This document shows positions 16,541 to 24,936 of a stretch of DNA of 64,000 nt, in pieces (positions within the stretch are counted from its first letter, which is position 1; the number at the start of each line of letters is the position of its first letter). The translations under genes and the position numbers were made by a program. The stretch is from positions 1 to 64,000 of the forward strand of contig CAZMSF010000002.1 in NCBI GenBank assembly GCA_964568885.1, written 5' to 3'. The notes beneath the pieces were generated by a model that made no database searches, had not been told where the DNA came from, and saw nothing but the letters and a program-made list of their open reading frames with translations. The DNA comes from JAUSNA01 sp964568885 (GTDB lineage Bacteria > Patescibacteriota > Microgenomatia > Levybacterales > GWA1-39-11).

Positions 16541-16993
16541 ATGAAAATAACAGCAGATCAAATCAAGCAACTTCGAGAAAAAACCCAGGCAGGATTTTCA
16601 GACTGCAAAATGGCGCTTGAAGAGGCAAAGGGAGATATGAAAAAGGCTGAGGATATCCTTAAGAAAAAAGGATTTGAGAAAGCTGCAAAAAAGTCTGATA
16701 GAGAAACAGGTCAAGGGTTAGTTGAATCATATGTTCACCAAACAGGAAAAGTAGGAGTTCTTGTTTCACTTCTTTGCGAAACCGACTTTGTTGCACGTAC
16801 CGATGAATTTAAAACCCTCGCTCACGAGATAGCGATGCAGGTTGCTGCGATGAATCCGAAAGATATGGATATGCTTTTGAAGCAGGAATACATCAGGGAT
16901 GGTTCGAAAACAATCGACGACCTCATTAAAGAGACTATCGCAAAGCTTGGAGAGAACATCAAGCTCTCAGATTTCAAACGCTCCGAAATCTAA
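16541..16993 (+). CDS. tsf: elongation factor Ts, short form
   Basis: 150 residues, about half the length of the Escherichia coli protein. EF-Ts recycles GDP-bound EF-Tu. The UBA-like N-terminal domain is intact ('QIKQLREKTQAGFSDCKMAL'), including the TDFV-type motif as 'CETDFVARTDEFKTLAHEIA', which contacts EF-Tu. The second half of the core domain and the C-terminal module are absent; the frame ends cleanly after 'ENIKLSDFKRSEI'. Short EF-Ts is known from Thermus and chloroplasts and fits a reduced genome. 37 nt after rpsB, no Shine-Dalgarno sequence. Confidence 0.93.
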   Translation: MKITADQIKQLREKTQAGFSDCKMALEEAKGDMKKAEDILKKKGFEKAAKKSDRETGQGLVESYVHQTGKVGVLVSLLCETDFVARTDEFKTLAHEIAMQVAAMNPKDMDMLLKQEYIRDGSKTIDDLIKETIAKLGENIKLSDFKRSEI

Positions 16994-17071
16994 GTTTTTC
17001 TTCCTCTTGCTTGCGTTATTTACCATGTTCTTTTCATAGTTTTTTAAGTTTAGTTATAGTAAAATGATTGA

Positions 17072-18172
17072 ATGCTCGTAACAGTTATCGCCTTCATACT
17101 TATTCTTTCCGTTCTTGTTCTTATTCATGAATTGGGGCATTTTTTGGTGGCAAAGAAATTGGGGATTAAAGTTGAGGAATTTGGAATCGGCTTTCCTCCA
17201 AGAGCATGGGGTAAAAAAATAGGGGAGACTACCTATTCAATAAATTGGCTGCCTGTTGGCGGATTTGTAAAACTTTTTGGTGAAGATGATGCCGGAGGAG
17301 GAAAGGTCGGTAAGAGTGTTGTGATGTCCTCAGGTGATGTCGAGCGTGCATATTACGCGCGGCCACTTTGGCAGAGAATGAGTGTGGTGACGGCCGGTGT
17401 TGTCATGAATTTCGTTCTTGCAGTTGTTGTCATTTCTTTCCTCTTTGCAACTCAAGGAGTACCTCTTCCAACAGAACACGTGAAAGTGACCGAAGTATCG
17501 CATCAATCGCCTGCGGAAATTGCGGGGCTAAGACCCGGCGACCAAGTCATTTCAATGAACGGGGTTGTACTCAAGGACTCCAATAAATTTATCAGCGAGA
17601 CACAAAAACATAAGGGCAAAGAAGTAACACTTATCGTTGTTAGAGACGGTCAGGAATTTGCTACCAAAATAACTCCCCGTGCAAATCCTCCGAAGGGGCA
17701 AGGGGCGATGGGTGTTGCCATTACAAATATTGAAGTCAAAAAATACTCTTGGTTTGAGGCGCCATTTTACGGGACCATGGAAGCTGCGAAATTTTCACTT
17801 GTGATTTTGCAAGGACTGGTAAGTATGATAGGGGATTTTGTCTTACATGGGGTAAAACCGCAAGGTGTTGCGGGACCAATTGGTGTTGCACAGTTGACCG
17901 GGGAAGCGGTCAGGGCAGGCTGGTTTGCAGTGCTGTGGTTCCTCTCCCTTTTATCCCTTAACTTGGCAGTGCTTAATATTCTGCCGATTCCTGCACTTGA
18001 CGGAGGAAGGTTCTTTTTTATGATAATTGAAATGGTAACCGGTAAAAAAGTGAGCCCGAAGTACGAAGCAATCGCGCATGGTGCCGGACTGGTTGCGCTT
18101 CTTGCTCTTATGGCTCTTATTACCGTTTTTGATGTTGCCAGGCTCATTCAGGGGAAGAGCATCTTGCCTTAA
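17072..18172 (+). CDS. rseP: RIP-type intramembrane metalloprotease (site-2 protease family)
   Basis: 366 residues. Membrane-embedded zinc protease that cuts transmembrane substrates. Zinc motif 'HELGH' at residues 19-23 in the first helix; third zinc ligand in 'LNILPIPALDGGR' near residue 306. A PDZ domain lies between (about 125-210, 'LRPGDQVISMNG'). Four membrane segments are visible. Family length is usual for the single-PDZ form. A -10 element TAAAAT ends 6 nt before the ATG, so it may also have its own leaderless promoter although it follows tsf by 78 nt. Its likely substrates (anti-sigma factors or leftover signal peptides) are not shown here. Confidence 0.92.
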   Translation: MLVTVIAFILILSVLVLIHELGHFLVAKKLGIKVEEFGIGFPPRAWGKKIGETTYSINWLPVGGFVKLFGEDDAGGGKVGKSVVMSSGDVERAYYARPLWQRMSVVTAGVVMNFVLAVVVISFLFATQGVPLPTEHVKVTEVSHQSPAEIAGLRPGDQVISMNGVVLKDSNKFISETQKHKGKEVTLIVVRDGQEFATKITPRANPPKGQGAMGVAITNIEVKKYSWFEAPFYGTMEAAKFSLVILQGLVSMIGDFVLHGVKPQGVAGPIGVAQLTGEAVRAGWFAVLWFLSLLSLNLAVLNILPIPALDGGRFFFMIIEMVTGKKVSPKYEAIAHGAGLVALLALMALITVFDVARLIQGKSILP

Positions 18173-18186
18173 CAAGATTTTTTTGA

Positions 18187-18215
18187 TTGAAAAATTCCTC
18201 TTGGTCTGCTAATCT
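18187..18215 (+). promoter_or_regulatory. promoter of frr
   Basis: TTGAAA (18187-18192), 17 nt, TAATCT (18210-18215). The ATG of frr is at 18227, so the leader would be about 5 nt. Confidence 0.45.
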
Positions 18216-18226
18216 AAAGTACATTT

Positions 18227-18790
18227 ATGGACAGCCAAATAACGAACTCCACAAAAACACGAATGGAGAAAGCCTTTTCGGTTTTGAGGGAAGATTTTGG
18301 GACGGTTAAGACCGGCAAAGCAAACCCGCAGCTTGTTGAGAACGTCGTAATAAATGCATACGGAGGAACGACAAGGCTAAAGGTGATGGAGCTTGCGACT
18401 ATTCACGTTGTTGACCACGAAACATTGACAATTACACCCTTTGACCGAACAGTTCTTGGGGATTTGGAGCGTGGCATTTCGGATAGTCAAATGGGGCTTG
18501 GCCTTGCGACAGACGGCAATCTCATCAGAGTGACTATCCCTCCATTGTCTCAAGAGCGGCGAGAGGAATTTGTAAAGCTTATTCATAAAAAGGCAGAAAA
18601 TGGGAAAATTATGATACGGCAGGCAAGGCAAGAGTCAAACGATGAGATAGCAAAATTGAAAAAAGACGGAGAAATAACCGAGGACGACGAAAAAAGATTG
18701 GAAAAGGAAGTTCAGAAATTGACTGACGAATATGTGGAAAAAATCGACGAAGCACGAGATATGAAAGAGAAAGAACTAATGACGGTCTAA
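18227..18790 (+). CDS. frr: ribosome-recycling factor
   Basis: 187 residues, standard length. Splits the post-termination ribosome together with EF-G. Landmarks: 'LREDFGTVKTGKANPQLVEN' near the start (family pattern F.xLRTGRASPxLL), 'YGGTTRLKVMELATIHV', 'IPPLSQERREEFVKLIHKKA' and the helical end 'KLTDEYVEKIDEA'. The usual neighbour pyrH is not present; rseP occupies that place. It is followed after 14 nt by recR, so both are probably co-transcribed. Confidence 0.96.
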   Translation: MDSQITNSTKTRMEKAFSVLREDFGTVKTGKANPQLVENVVINAYGGTTRLKVMELATIHVVDHETLTITPFDRTVLGDLERGISDSQMGLGLATDGNLIRVTIPPLSQERREEFVKLIHKKAENGKIMIRQARQESNDEIAKLKKDGEITEDDEKRLEKEVQKLTDEYVEKIDEARDMKEKELMTV

Positions 18791-18804
18791 AGACCCCTTC
18801 TTCC

Positions 18805-19410
18805 ATGCGGATTCCAAAAGCTTTAGAGAGAGTTATTGAAAATTTTGAACGGCTCCCGGGCATCGGTCCAAAAAGTGCCCAAAGGCTGGGGTTTTATCTT
18901 TTGCATGTTCCCCAAAGTGATTTAGACGCATTTGCGCAAAACCTAACCCTTCTTAAAACGAACACGAAGATGTGTTCTGTTTGCTTTAATATTGGAACTA
19001 CCGAAATTTGTGACGTCTGTTCGGACAGTGAACGTGACAAAACAATTATTTGTATTGTTGAGGATGCGTTGGACGTTTTGGCATTTGAAAAGTCGGACAA
19101 ATTCAATGGGGTATACCACGTATTGCATGGTGTTATTGACCCTCTTAATTCAATAGGTCCGGATGACATTTATATTCCACAGCTAATGAAGCGTCTGGCT
19201 ACGGACAGTGACGTTGCCGAGCTTATTGTCGCCACAAATCCTACAATGGAAGGCGAGGCAACTGCAATGTACATCGTAAAACAAATAAAACAGCACCATC
19301 CCGAACTTACTATTTCGCGAATTGGCCGCGGACTGCCGGTTGGGGCAGATATAGAATATGCGGACGAAGTGACTTTATCCCGCGCTTTGGAAGGACGTTC
19401 TCAATACTAG
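18805..19410 (+). CDS. recR: recombination protein RecR
   Basis: 201 residues. Acts with RecO and RecF in loading RecA at gaps. Helix-hairpin-helix near the N-terminus ('RLPGIGPKSAQRLGFYLL'), a C4 zinc finger with Cys57, Cys60, Cys69 and Cys72, a Toprim domain beginning 'IICIVEDALDVLAFE', and the conserved 'VATNPTMEGEATAMYI' and 'RIGRGLPVGADIEYADEVTL' end. Complete and normal in size. Last gene of the plus-strand housekeeping run; the next gene is convergent, 13 nt away. Confidence 0.96.
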   Translation: MRIPKALERVIENFERLPGIGPKSAQRLGFYLLHVPQSDLDAFAQNLTLLKTNTKMCSVCFNIGTTEICDVCSDSERDKTIICIVEDALDVLAFEKSDKFNGVYHVLHGVIDPLNSIGPDDIYIPQLMKRLATDSDVAELIVATNPTMEGEATAMYIVKQIKQHHPELTISRIGRGLPVGADIEYADEVTLSRALEGRSQY

Positions 19411-19423
19411 AAATTCTTAATGC

Positions 19424-21154
19424 TTAGGAGGTTGCCAGAGGGGGAGGTGTTCCACTCCCTGTTGGCGTTTCGGTTGTCCCGGTTGATGTACCTGCGCCTG
19501 CTAAGGCCGGCTCAGTAGGAGAAGCAGCTTCTGATGTTGTTGCCGTACCAAGACTTGAAGCACCTGCTGCATCCGCGACTGCAGCTGCGGATTCAAGCAC
19601 ATTTCCACCCATTGAAACTCCACTTTCCATAGCGGGTGCAGAGACTCCAGATGTGGGGAGTGCGCCACCGTCCGTTTCGGCCGATGCTGCTACCTGACTT
19701 GCTTGTCCCAAGATATCCATAGGGGGAGGCTCCGGAGCTACGGTTGTAGAGGCAGAACCCAAAGCGGGTTCAGCTGGCGCCTCCGGAACAGTGGGCGAAG
19801 GAACGTCGGCTTCAGATGGGGCGGTTACGGGTGCTGCTGCTTCTCCCATGGAGGGGGGCATCCCTGTTCCAAATGGCGGCGGCGGTTCGGTAGGAGCTCC
19901 TGCAAGAGGTGTTGGAGTCGACTCGAGTTTTAGAGCGTTTGGATCTGATGGAATCGCTGCGGGTGCCTCAGGGGCAGGGGACACACCACCAACGACGGGC
20001 GCGTCGGGATGCGCCGCTGAAGCGTCAATTGACCAACTTGCAGGGGTGGTGGGTGCGGCAGCTTCACCGGCAGGTGCCATGTCGGTTGTCGGTTTGTACT
20101 CCGGCACGGCTGGTGCGGCGGGTGGTTCTACTACTGCTGAAGGGCCTGATGTGGTTGGCTCTGAGGCAGGAGCGGATGGCCATGCCGACGCTGTTTCTGT
20201 TGAGGAAGCCGTCGTATCTGATGTGCTGTCCGGAGTCAAACCGGGAGTTGCGTCGGTTGCGCTTGATGATGCGCTAGCTTCTGTTTGAACACCATAGCTT
20301 GGAAAGGCTTCTGAAGGTGATGGTGTGGTTCCCGCAGATGATGTGTCGTCTGCCTTAGCATCAGGTGATGTTGCAGTACCCATCGCAGCGGTTGCCGTTT
20401 TATCAATCTCATCCAAAGCCGCATTTGTCCCGGCTGCATTTTTGACTATAGAATCGGCCTCTGTTACTGCGCTTGCAGCCGTCGGGTCTGTTGTTTCCGG
20501 GGTTTCTGCGACCGTGTCAGCTGCCGGTGTTGTCGCTTCCGGAGTTGATGTTGGGGACTCGGCTGCAAGTGCTGCTGGTGTCTCAGTACCCATCGGGGAA
20601 AGTCCATCTTGGGCCGCAGCTTCCGGAATTGAAGGCATCACCGGTTCTTGATTGACAGCGGCTGCTGCTTCAGGGGTAACATTTGGTACTGGAGGAGTAA
20701 CCCCGTCTTTGAGGTGATCGGGCATGGCATTTGCGGGTTGTCCGACTGTTTCGGTTTTTATACCACCTCTCAGACCAATAAATCCAAGAAGTCTATTCCC
20801 CAGTCCCGGCTTTGGTGGAGCGGCTTGTGCAGCTGCTTTTTCGGCAACCATTGTATTATGGGTTGCTTGAAGAGATGCCACATCAGGGGTTCCAAGTGGT
20901 GCCATAGGATTAAGCGTTGCCGAGGCTTCTGAAGTCGCTACCGATGAAGCGCCGAGCTCCGGCATAGCAGGAGTGACAGGTGTTGCTGCCGTTGCTGCTT
21001 CGACTGGTGTCGGCATTGCGTTTACTTCTGGAGCTGACGCGCCGGGCGTAGGAAGTAAGCCGTTACCGGCTTCGGTTGCAACAGGTGCTGCTGCTTGTGG
21101 TGCTTCTAAAGTTGCGACACCACCGGATTGATTTTCGCCGTTGTTTGGTCCCAT
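19424..21154 (-). CDS. low-complexity Ala/Pro/Thr/Ser-rich protein
   Basis: 576 residues, of which most are Ala, Pro, Thr, Ser, Gly and Glu; no cysteine-rich or catalytic region. One short conserved-looking island lies around residues 116-152 ('PGLGNRLLGFIGLRGGIKTE'), basic and hydrophobic. No signal peptide or membrane segment is seen, so it is likely cytoplasmic and disordered, or exported by an unusual route. The reading frame is supported by a near-consensus promoter (21161-21190) placed exactly for a leaderless start and by the absence of any competing annotated product; other frames are also open because of the composition. Function unknown. Confidence 0.6.
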   Translation of the reverse strand: MGPNNGENQSGGVATLEAPQAAAPVATEAGNGLLPTPGASAPEVNAMPTPVEAATAATPVTPAMPELGASSVATSEASATLNPMAPLGTPDVASLQATHNTMVAEKAAAQAAPPKPGLGNRLLGFIGLRGGIKTETVGQPANAMPDHLKDGVTPPVPNVTPEAAAAVNQEPVMPSIPEAAAQDGLSPMGTETPAALAAESPTSTPEATTPAADTVAETPETTDPTAASAVTEADSIVKNAAGTNAALDEIDKTATAAMGTATSPDAKADDTSSAGTTPSPSEAFPSYGVQTEASASSSATDATPGLTPDSTSDTTASSTETASAWPSAPASEPTTSGPSAVVEPPAAPAVPEYKPTTDMAPAGEAAAPTTPASWSIDASAAHPDAPVVGGVSPAPEAPAAIPSDPNALKLESTPTPLAGAPTEPPPPFGTGMPPSMGEAAAPVTAPSEADVPSPTVPEAPAEPALGSASTTVAPEPPPMDILGQASQVAASAETDGGALPTSGVSAPAMESGVSMGGNVLESAAAVADAAGASSLGTATTSEAASPTEPALAGAGTSTGTTETPTGSGTPPPLATS

Positions 21155-21160
21155 TACAAT

Positions 21161-21190
21161 AAGTTACAAGAAGAGGGAATAGTTTGTCAA
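21161..21190 (-). promoter_or_regulatory. leaderless promoter of the low-complexity gene
   Basis: Minus strand: TTGACA (21190-21185), 18 nt, TAACTT (21166-21161), 6 nt, ATG at 21154. Confidence 0.6.
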
Positions 21191-21200
21191 GAGTTGTCGA

Positions 21201-21956
21201 CTACTTTTGTCCTTTTTGCCAGGGGGCACGCTTTAAAATCGGAGCATACACATCGTCATCAAGATTTATTCTTAAAGTTCGGATTTCTTCCTCTGTCAGG
21301 TCGCGGTTCGTAAACTCGATATTTGAAAGCTCGGAAATCACAGCAAGGGGGGTTTGTTCTTGTCCCTCTCCCATACATGCAACCGCTCCTGCAGCAAGTC
21401 CGTCTGCGACATTTGCTTTTGTGACACGCATTACCCGCTCAAAGAGATCGGGTTTTCCCATATAATCATTGAGAGCGTTAAACCCGGAGTGAGCTATCGA
21501 AACTCCCGTTGTTCCCCAGCGAAGAGGAGTGGTTTTGCTGTCGGTTATAATGACTCCCACATTTTGCACACCGAATTTTTCTTCAAGATGCTTCCTGATT
21601 TTATTTGCCGTATCATACGGATTTTCGGGCCACAAAATATAATAACCATTCCCATTTGATTCGTCGATGCCCGCAGTTGGGATGAGTAAGTTCTGAGTAA
21701 TGGTGAGATAAAATCCGTATTGGTTCTCATTCTTATCCAAAAACATTTCAGATTCTTCTTTGACTAGTTTTTCTTTATCCGTGGCCTCGGTTGTGTGATT
21801 TATTTTTTGTATTCTGCCTTCCGTTATTGAAACGATTTTTGAAGTGACTACAAGAATGGAGTTTTCCTCCATCTTATTTATATAGGTGTCGATAATATTG
21901 AAAAGGTTGGTGTCTTTTTCGGTTATCTTGTGAGTTTTTACCGGGGTAATTATCAT
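21201..21956 (-). CDS. CofE-like glutamate ligase
   Basis: 251 residues. Resembles the F420-0:gamma-glutamyl ligase (CofE) superfamily: 'LVVTSKIVSITEGR' near the start, 'IITDSKTTPLRWGTTGVSIA' (the nucleotide and metal site region) and 'VADGLAAGAVACMGEGQEQTP'. CofE adds glutamates to coenzyme F420, but no other F420 gene is in the window; related proteins have been annotated as putative folate polyglutamylation enzymes, which would match the folate-dependent glyA and purine genes. Divergent from purB with overlapping -35 elements. Substrate is uncertain. Confidence 0.75.
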   Translation of the reverse strand: MIITPVKTHKITEKDTNLFNIIDTYINKMEENSILVVTSKIVSITEGRIQKINHTTEATDKEKLVKEESEMFLDKNENQYGFYLTITQNLLIPTAGIDESNGNGYYILWPENPYDTANKIRKHLEEKFGVQNVGVIITDSKTTPLRWGTTGVSIAHSGFNALNDYMGKPDLFERVMRVTKANVADGLAAGAVACMGEGQEQTPLAVISELSNIEFTNRDLTEEEIRTLRINLDDDVYAPILKRAPWQKGQK

Positions 21957-21963
21957 AGAGGCA

Positions 21964-21992
21964 ATTGTACACTAATTTAGCCTCATTGACAA
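21964..21992 (-). promoter_or_regulatory. leaderless promoter of the CofE-like gene
   Basis: Minus strand: TTGTCA (21992-21987), 17 nt, TACAAT (21969-21964), 7 nt, ATG at 21956. The -35 overlaps the purB -35 on the other strand almost base for base. Confidence 0.65.
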
Positions 21993-22013
21993 AAACAAAA
22001 CAGAAATTATAAT
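21986..22013 (+). promoter_or_regulatory. consensus leaderless promoter of purB
   Basis: Perfect TTGACA (21986-21991) and TATAAT (22008-22013) hexamers, 16 nt apart. The ATG at 22020 is 6 nt after the -10, so the mRNA should begin at the start codon. Confidence 0.75.
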
Positions 22014-22019
22014 CGGATT

Positions 22020-23462
22020 ATGGCAGCAGAAAACGCAACTACCCCGGAACAGCTTGTAGCAGCCGCACCATATCCTGAAGAACAATTGATGGCTTTAACT
22101 ACCCTTGATGGCCGATATAAAAAAGATGTTGAAGACTTAAGGCCTTACGGCAGCGAATTCGGTTTGATTGGGGCACGAGCAGAGGTAGAGGGAAGACATC
22201 TCGTTTTGCTATCCGATTTTGGAGTCATTAGAACTTTGGCTCCAGGAGAGAGACAATTCCTGTTAGAATTTGGAACCAACCTGACAGTTCCACAAGCACA
22301 ACGCGTGAAAGCTTTGGAGGCTGTTAGCGATCATGATGTTCAGGCTGTTGAAAAGATGATGAGAGAGCAGCTTGGCGGTACGAGCATGGCCGATTTGACT
22401 CCATACACTCATCTATTCATGACTTCTGAAAATGATAATAACCTGGCATATCGTGTCATGTTGAAAAGAGGGACAGAAAGAATTTTAGTCCCGACTGCAG
22501 ACGCCGGAATAGATGCACTGATGGATATTGCTGCCCACGAAAAAGAAACAAGGATGCCGGCAAGAACACATGGGCAAAAGGGTGTCACAACAACTGTAGG
22601 GAAAGAAATTGCTTTATTTGCGGTAAGGCTCAATGCACAACTGAGAAAACTTCGAAATATGCAACTAACAGGCTCTTTTAATGGGGCGGTTGGAAACTTT
22701 AACGCGCACGAATACGTTCGGCCCGATATCAATTGGCAGGAATATGCAAAGCAAATGGTTGAAGGATTTGGATTTGAGTACAATCCCTTCACAACACAAA
22801 TTAATCCTTATGAGGATATGGTTGAAGCGTTTCAAACATACCATCGGTTAAATAGCGTGCTTTTGGATTGCGATCAGGACATGTGGAGGTATATAAGCGA
22901 CGATTGGTTTGCACAACAAGCAGTTTTGGGAGAGACTGGGTCTTCGACAATGGCGCAGAAAATCAATCCGATTAAGTTTGAGAATAGCGAAGGGAATTTA
23001 GCAATGGCCAACGGAATATTTGAAGTGCTTGCAAGAAAACTGCCGGTTTCAAGATTGCAGCGAGATTTATCCGACAGTACTGTCATACGAAACGCACCCA
23101 CAGCAGTTGGATACACCCTGTTATCTTTTAGAAATACATTAAAAGGTCTTGGGAGAATTTATCCAAACCACCCGGTTCTTGAAAGGGCAGTTGAAAGCGA
23201 TTGGAGTGTCCTTACAGAAGCGGTTCAGTCCCAAATGAGAATGGACGGCGATGCCGATGCCTATGACAAAGTAAAAAATGCATCAAGGGGAAAGAGAATA
23301 GATGGTGACAACTGGGAGAAATGGTTGGATGAGGTTCCCGATATTTTGGATGAAAGTAAGGAAAAATTACGAACCTTAACACCGGGTGAGTATATTGGGA
23401 TTGCTCCTGACCTTGTCGACCAAATTGCAGATGTAATCAAAAACACGCGGCAAGGAAAATAA
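22020..23462 (+). CDS. purB: adenylosuccinate lyase
   Basis: 480 residues, similar in length to the Escherichia coli type. Cleaves SAICAR and adenylosuccinate, releasing fumarate. Landmarks: 'TTLDGRYKKDVEDLRPYGSE' at the start of the fold, 'SENDNNLAYRVML', 'PARTHGQKGVTTTVGKE' (general acid/base region with TxxH-type His), 'GSFNGAVGNFNAH' and the superfamily signature as 'GSSTMAQKINPIKFENSEGN'. In that signature the usual MPH/MPY is MAQ, a deviation near the flexible active-site loop. It is separate from the pur operon at 49 kb. The fit to the family is strong along the whole length. Confidence 0.93.
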   Translation: MAAENATTPEQLVAAAPYPEEQLMALTTLDGRYKKDVEDLRPYGSEFGLIGARAEVEGRHLVLLSDFGVIRTLAPGERQFLLEFGTNLTVPQAQRVKALEAVSDHDVQAVEKMMREQLGGTSMADLTPYTHLFMTSENDNNLAYRVMLKRGTERILVPTADAGIDALMDIAAHEKETRMPARTHGQKGVTTTVGKEIALFAVRLNAQLRKLRNMQLTGSFNGAVGNFNAHEYVRPDINWQEYAKQMVEGFGFEYNPFTTQINPYEDMVEAFQTYHRLNSVLLDCDQDMWRYISDDWFAQQAVLGETGSSTMAQKINPIKFENSEGNLAMANGIFEVLARKLPVSRLQRDLSDSTVIRNAPTAVGYTLLSFRNTLKGLGRIYPNHPVLERAVESDWSVLTEAVQSQMRMDGDADAYDKVKNASRGKRIDGDNWEKWLDEVPDILDESKEKLRTLTPGEYIGIAPDLVDQIADVIKNTRQGK

Positions 23463-23475
23463 ATCTTCAGCTTCT

Positions 23476-24588
23476 CTATCTTTGGAATTTTGGTGTTAGG
23501 ACATTTTCGGTATTAAGCAGGCCATATTTTGACAGGAGTGAGGACAAGATAGGAGAGCGCGTTGCGTACAAAAGTTTCTTTGGGAATTTTTCAGCGACCA
23601 AATTCTCTACCTCATGAAATCCTAAAAGATACGAAGCATCCTTTGGGAAGCCACCGGGCGCAGAGGTGTCGGAGAGTCCGCGTTTGACTCTATATGTCAT
23701 GACAAATGCACGCTGTGGGGTAAGAGTTTCTGAGAGTGAATCAAAAATCTCACGAAAACTTTTATGCAAAAGCCTGACTGCTTTTATCCGCGAGAAGTAC
23801 ATTTCAAATGCACTCGGCGTTATTTTTCGCGTCATCACTTCGTTGTAGACGGCAAGACCTTCGCCGTACAGATGCTGGTTACCATATTTGGAAAGCTCCG
23901 AAAGAATCGAAGACCCGCGCCGGGCATTCTCTGCTTGAAGTACGTGGCTTTCAATTTCATGAATAACCAGTCTGTCAACATTGCACTCAAAACGCTTTAT
24001 ATCACACCCAATATTTACCGATTGCCTTCCGACATTTATGATATGTGGCGAAAAAGCATCAATATTGACGTCGAATCCATTAATACTATATTTGTTCAAC
24101 ACCATTTCAAAGCGCTCTTTTATCTTTCCCGCATTCTGCATCCGGTGCGTAATATGCATCGTAAATTCAACTTTGGGAGTATTGGTGAGCAGAAGGTCGA
24201 GTCTGTCGGTTCCCCAATCAAATAGCTTATGAGCATTATCTGAAAATTTATCCGTACCTATTGAGCTTTTCGTCAAAAAGAGATTTTTCTGATCATCAAG
24301 AAATTCCAGAAAGTACTCTTTCAATTCGTCCGGCAACAAAAGCGTATCTATCTCCGATTTAAATCCGTCGATTATTTTGGGGATATCTTTAAACTCCCTT
24401 TTTTTATAAATATATTGGGGATTATATGTGCTTGAATTAAAAAATTTTTCCAGCTCCTCTTTGTAGTTGAGCGGAGTCAATGATTCGGTACCTATATGAA
24501 GAGACTTTTTTATTTCTAAAAATTTCTTTGCAATTTCTTCGAGCTGTTGTTTTACCTTTTCCTGGATTACACTTTCTTCTTTTGCCAT
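23476..24588 (-). CDS. DUF1704-like putative metallopeptidase
   Basis: 370 residues. Contains 'VIHEIESHVLQAENARR' (HExxxH, about residues 212-217) followed about 30 residues later by 'GEGLAVYNEVMTR'. This pair is the hallmark of the DUF1704 family (QEGLA-motif proteins), to which the eukaryotic MATCAP tyrosine carboxypeptidases belong; the two His and the downstream Glu are the likely zinc ligands and catalytic groups. The N-terminal 200 residues are helical and lack signal sequence. A TATAAT element (24601-24596) ends 7 nt before the ATG. Bacterial substrate is unknown. Confidence 0.75.
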   Translation of the reverse strand: MAKEESVIQEKVKQQLEEIAKKFLEIKKSLHIGTESLTPLNYKEELEKFFNSSTYNPQYIYKKREFKDIPKIIDGFKSEIDTLLLPDELKEYFLEFLDDQKNLFLTKSSIGTDKFSDNAHKLFDWGTDRLDLLLTNTPKVEFTMHITHRMQNAGKIKERFEMVLNKYSINGFDVNIDAFSPHIINVGRQSVNIGCDIKRFECNVDRLVIHEIESHVLQAENARRGSSILSELSKYGNQHLYGEGLAVYNEVMTRKITPSAFEMYFSRIKAVRLLHKSFREIFDSLSETLTPQRAFVMTYRVKRGLSDTSAPGGFPKDASYLLGFHEVENLVAEKFPKKLLYATRSPILSSLLSKYGLLNTENVLTPKFQR

Positions 24589-24798
24589 CGGGGTAATTAT
24601 AGTATCACTACGTTGCTTCTTTGTCGAATTACCGCAAGAATTTTAGAAGTAGAATCCAGGTATTAGGGTATAATTTTTAGGGTTTAGCTTTTGAATAAAT
24701 AAATAAACCAAAAAAAGTTTAAAAGATATGAATGTAAGCCTAATAATGTTTGCAGTTTAGATAAAAAAATATACTAAAAAGGGTAAAAAGGAAGAAAT

Positions 24799-24912
24799 AT
24801 GTTTTGTGGAAAAAAAGTCCCAAATGCGGGGATAGATGGAATTTTTCAAGACAAAAAAAGACTGTGTCATACTGCATCACGATTTTTTGGCCCTCAAAGC
24901 ATTGATAAGTGA
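24799..24912 (+). CDS. possible 37-residue ORF
   Basis: ATG preceded by AAGGAAG at a usable distance. The product is basic with two cysteines and ends 'SRFFGPQSIDK'. The 3' end overlaps the promoter of the following gene. No family known; it could be a chance frame in AT-rich DNA. Confidence 0.25.
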   Translation: MFCGKKVPNAGIDGIFQDKKRLCHTASRFFGPQSIDK

Positions 24913-24930
24913 GAGCGCAAAGCATACAAT
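24902..24930 (+). promoter_or_regulatory. leaderless promoter of the 518-residue membrane protein
   Basis: TTGATA (24902-24907), 17 nt, TACAAT (24925-24930), 6 nt, ATG at 24937. Confidence 0.65.
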
Positions 24931-24936
24931 ATCTTC

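Larger units (their letters stand above)
24589..24936. other. AT-rich intergenic region between divergent genes
   Basis: 348 nt. Holds the TATAAT box of the DUF1704 gene (24596-24601, minus), a lone TATAAT (24669-24674, plus), a doubtful 37-codon ORF (24799-24912) and the strong promoter of the next gene (24902-24930). The middle part is A/T-rich without clear structure. Confidence 0.6.

Noticed and set aside
19791..20651. Plus-strand open frames of 108-165 codons inside the low-complexity gene
   Set aside because: They arise from the repetitive Ala/Pro/Thr codons in the opposite strand. The minus-strand frame is longer, continuous, and has a well-placed promoter.
16504..24690. Shared TTTAGGGTTTAG strings before tsf and in the 24.6-kb gap
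   Set aside because: Only two 12-nt copies in AT-rich DNA; probably chance or local slippage.
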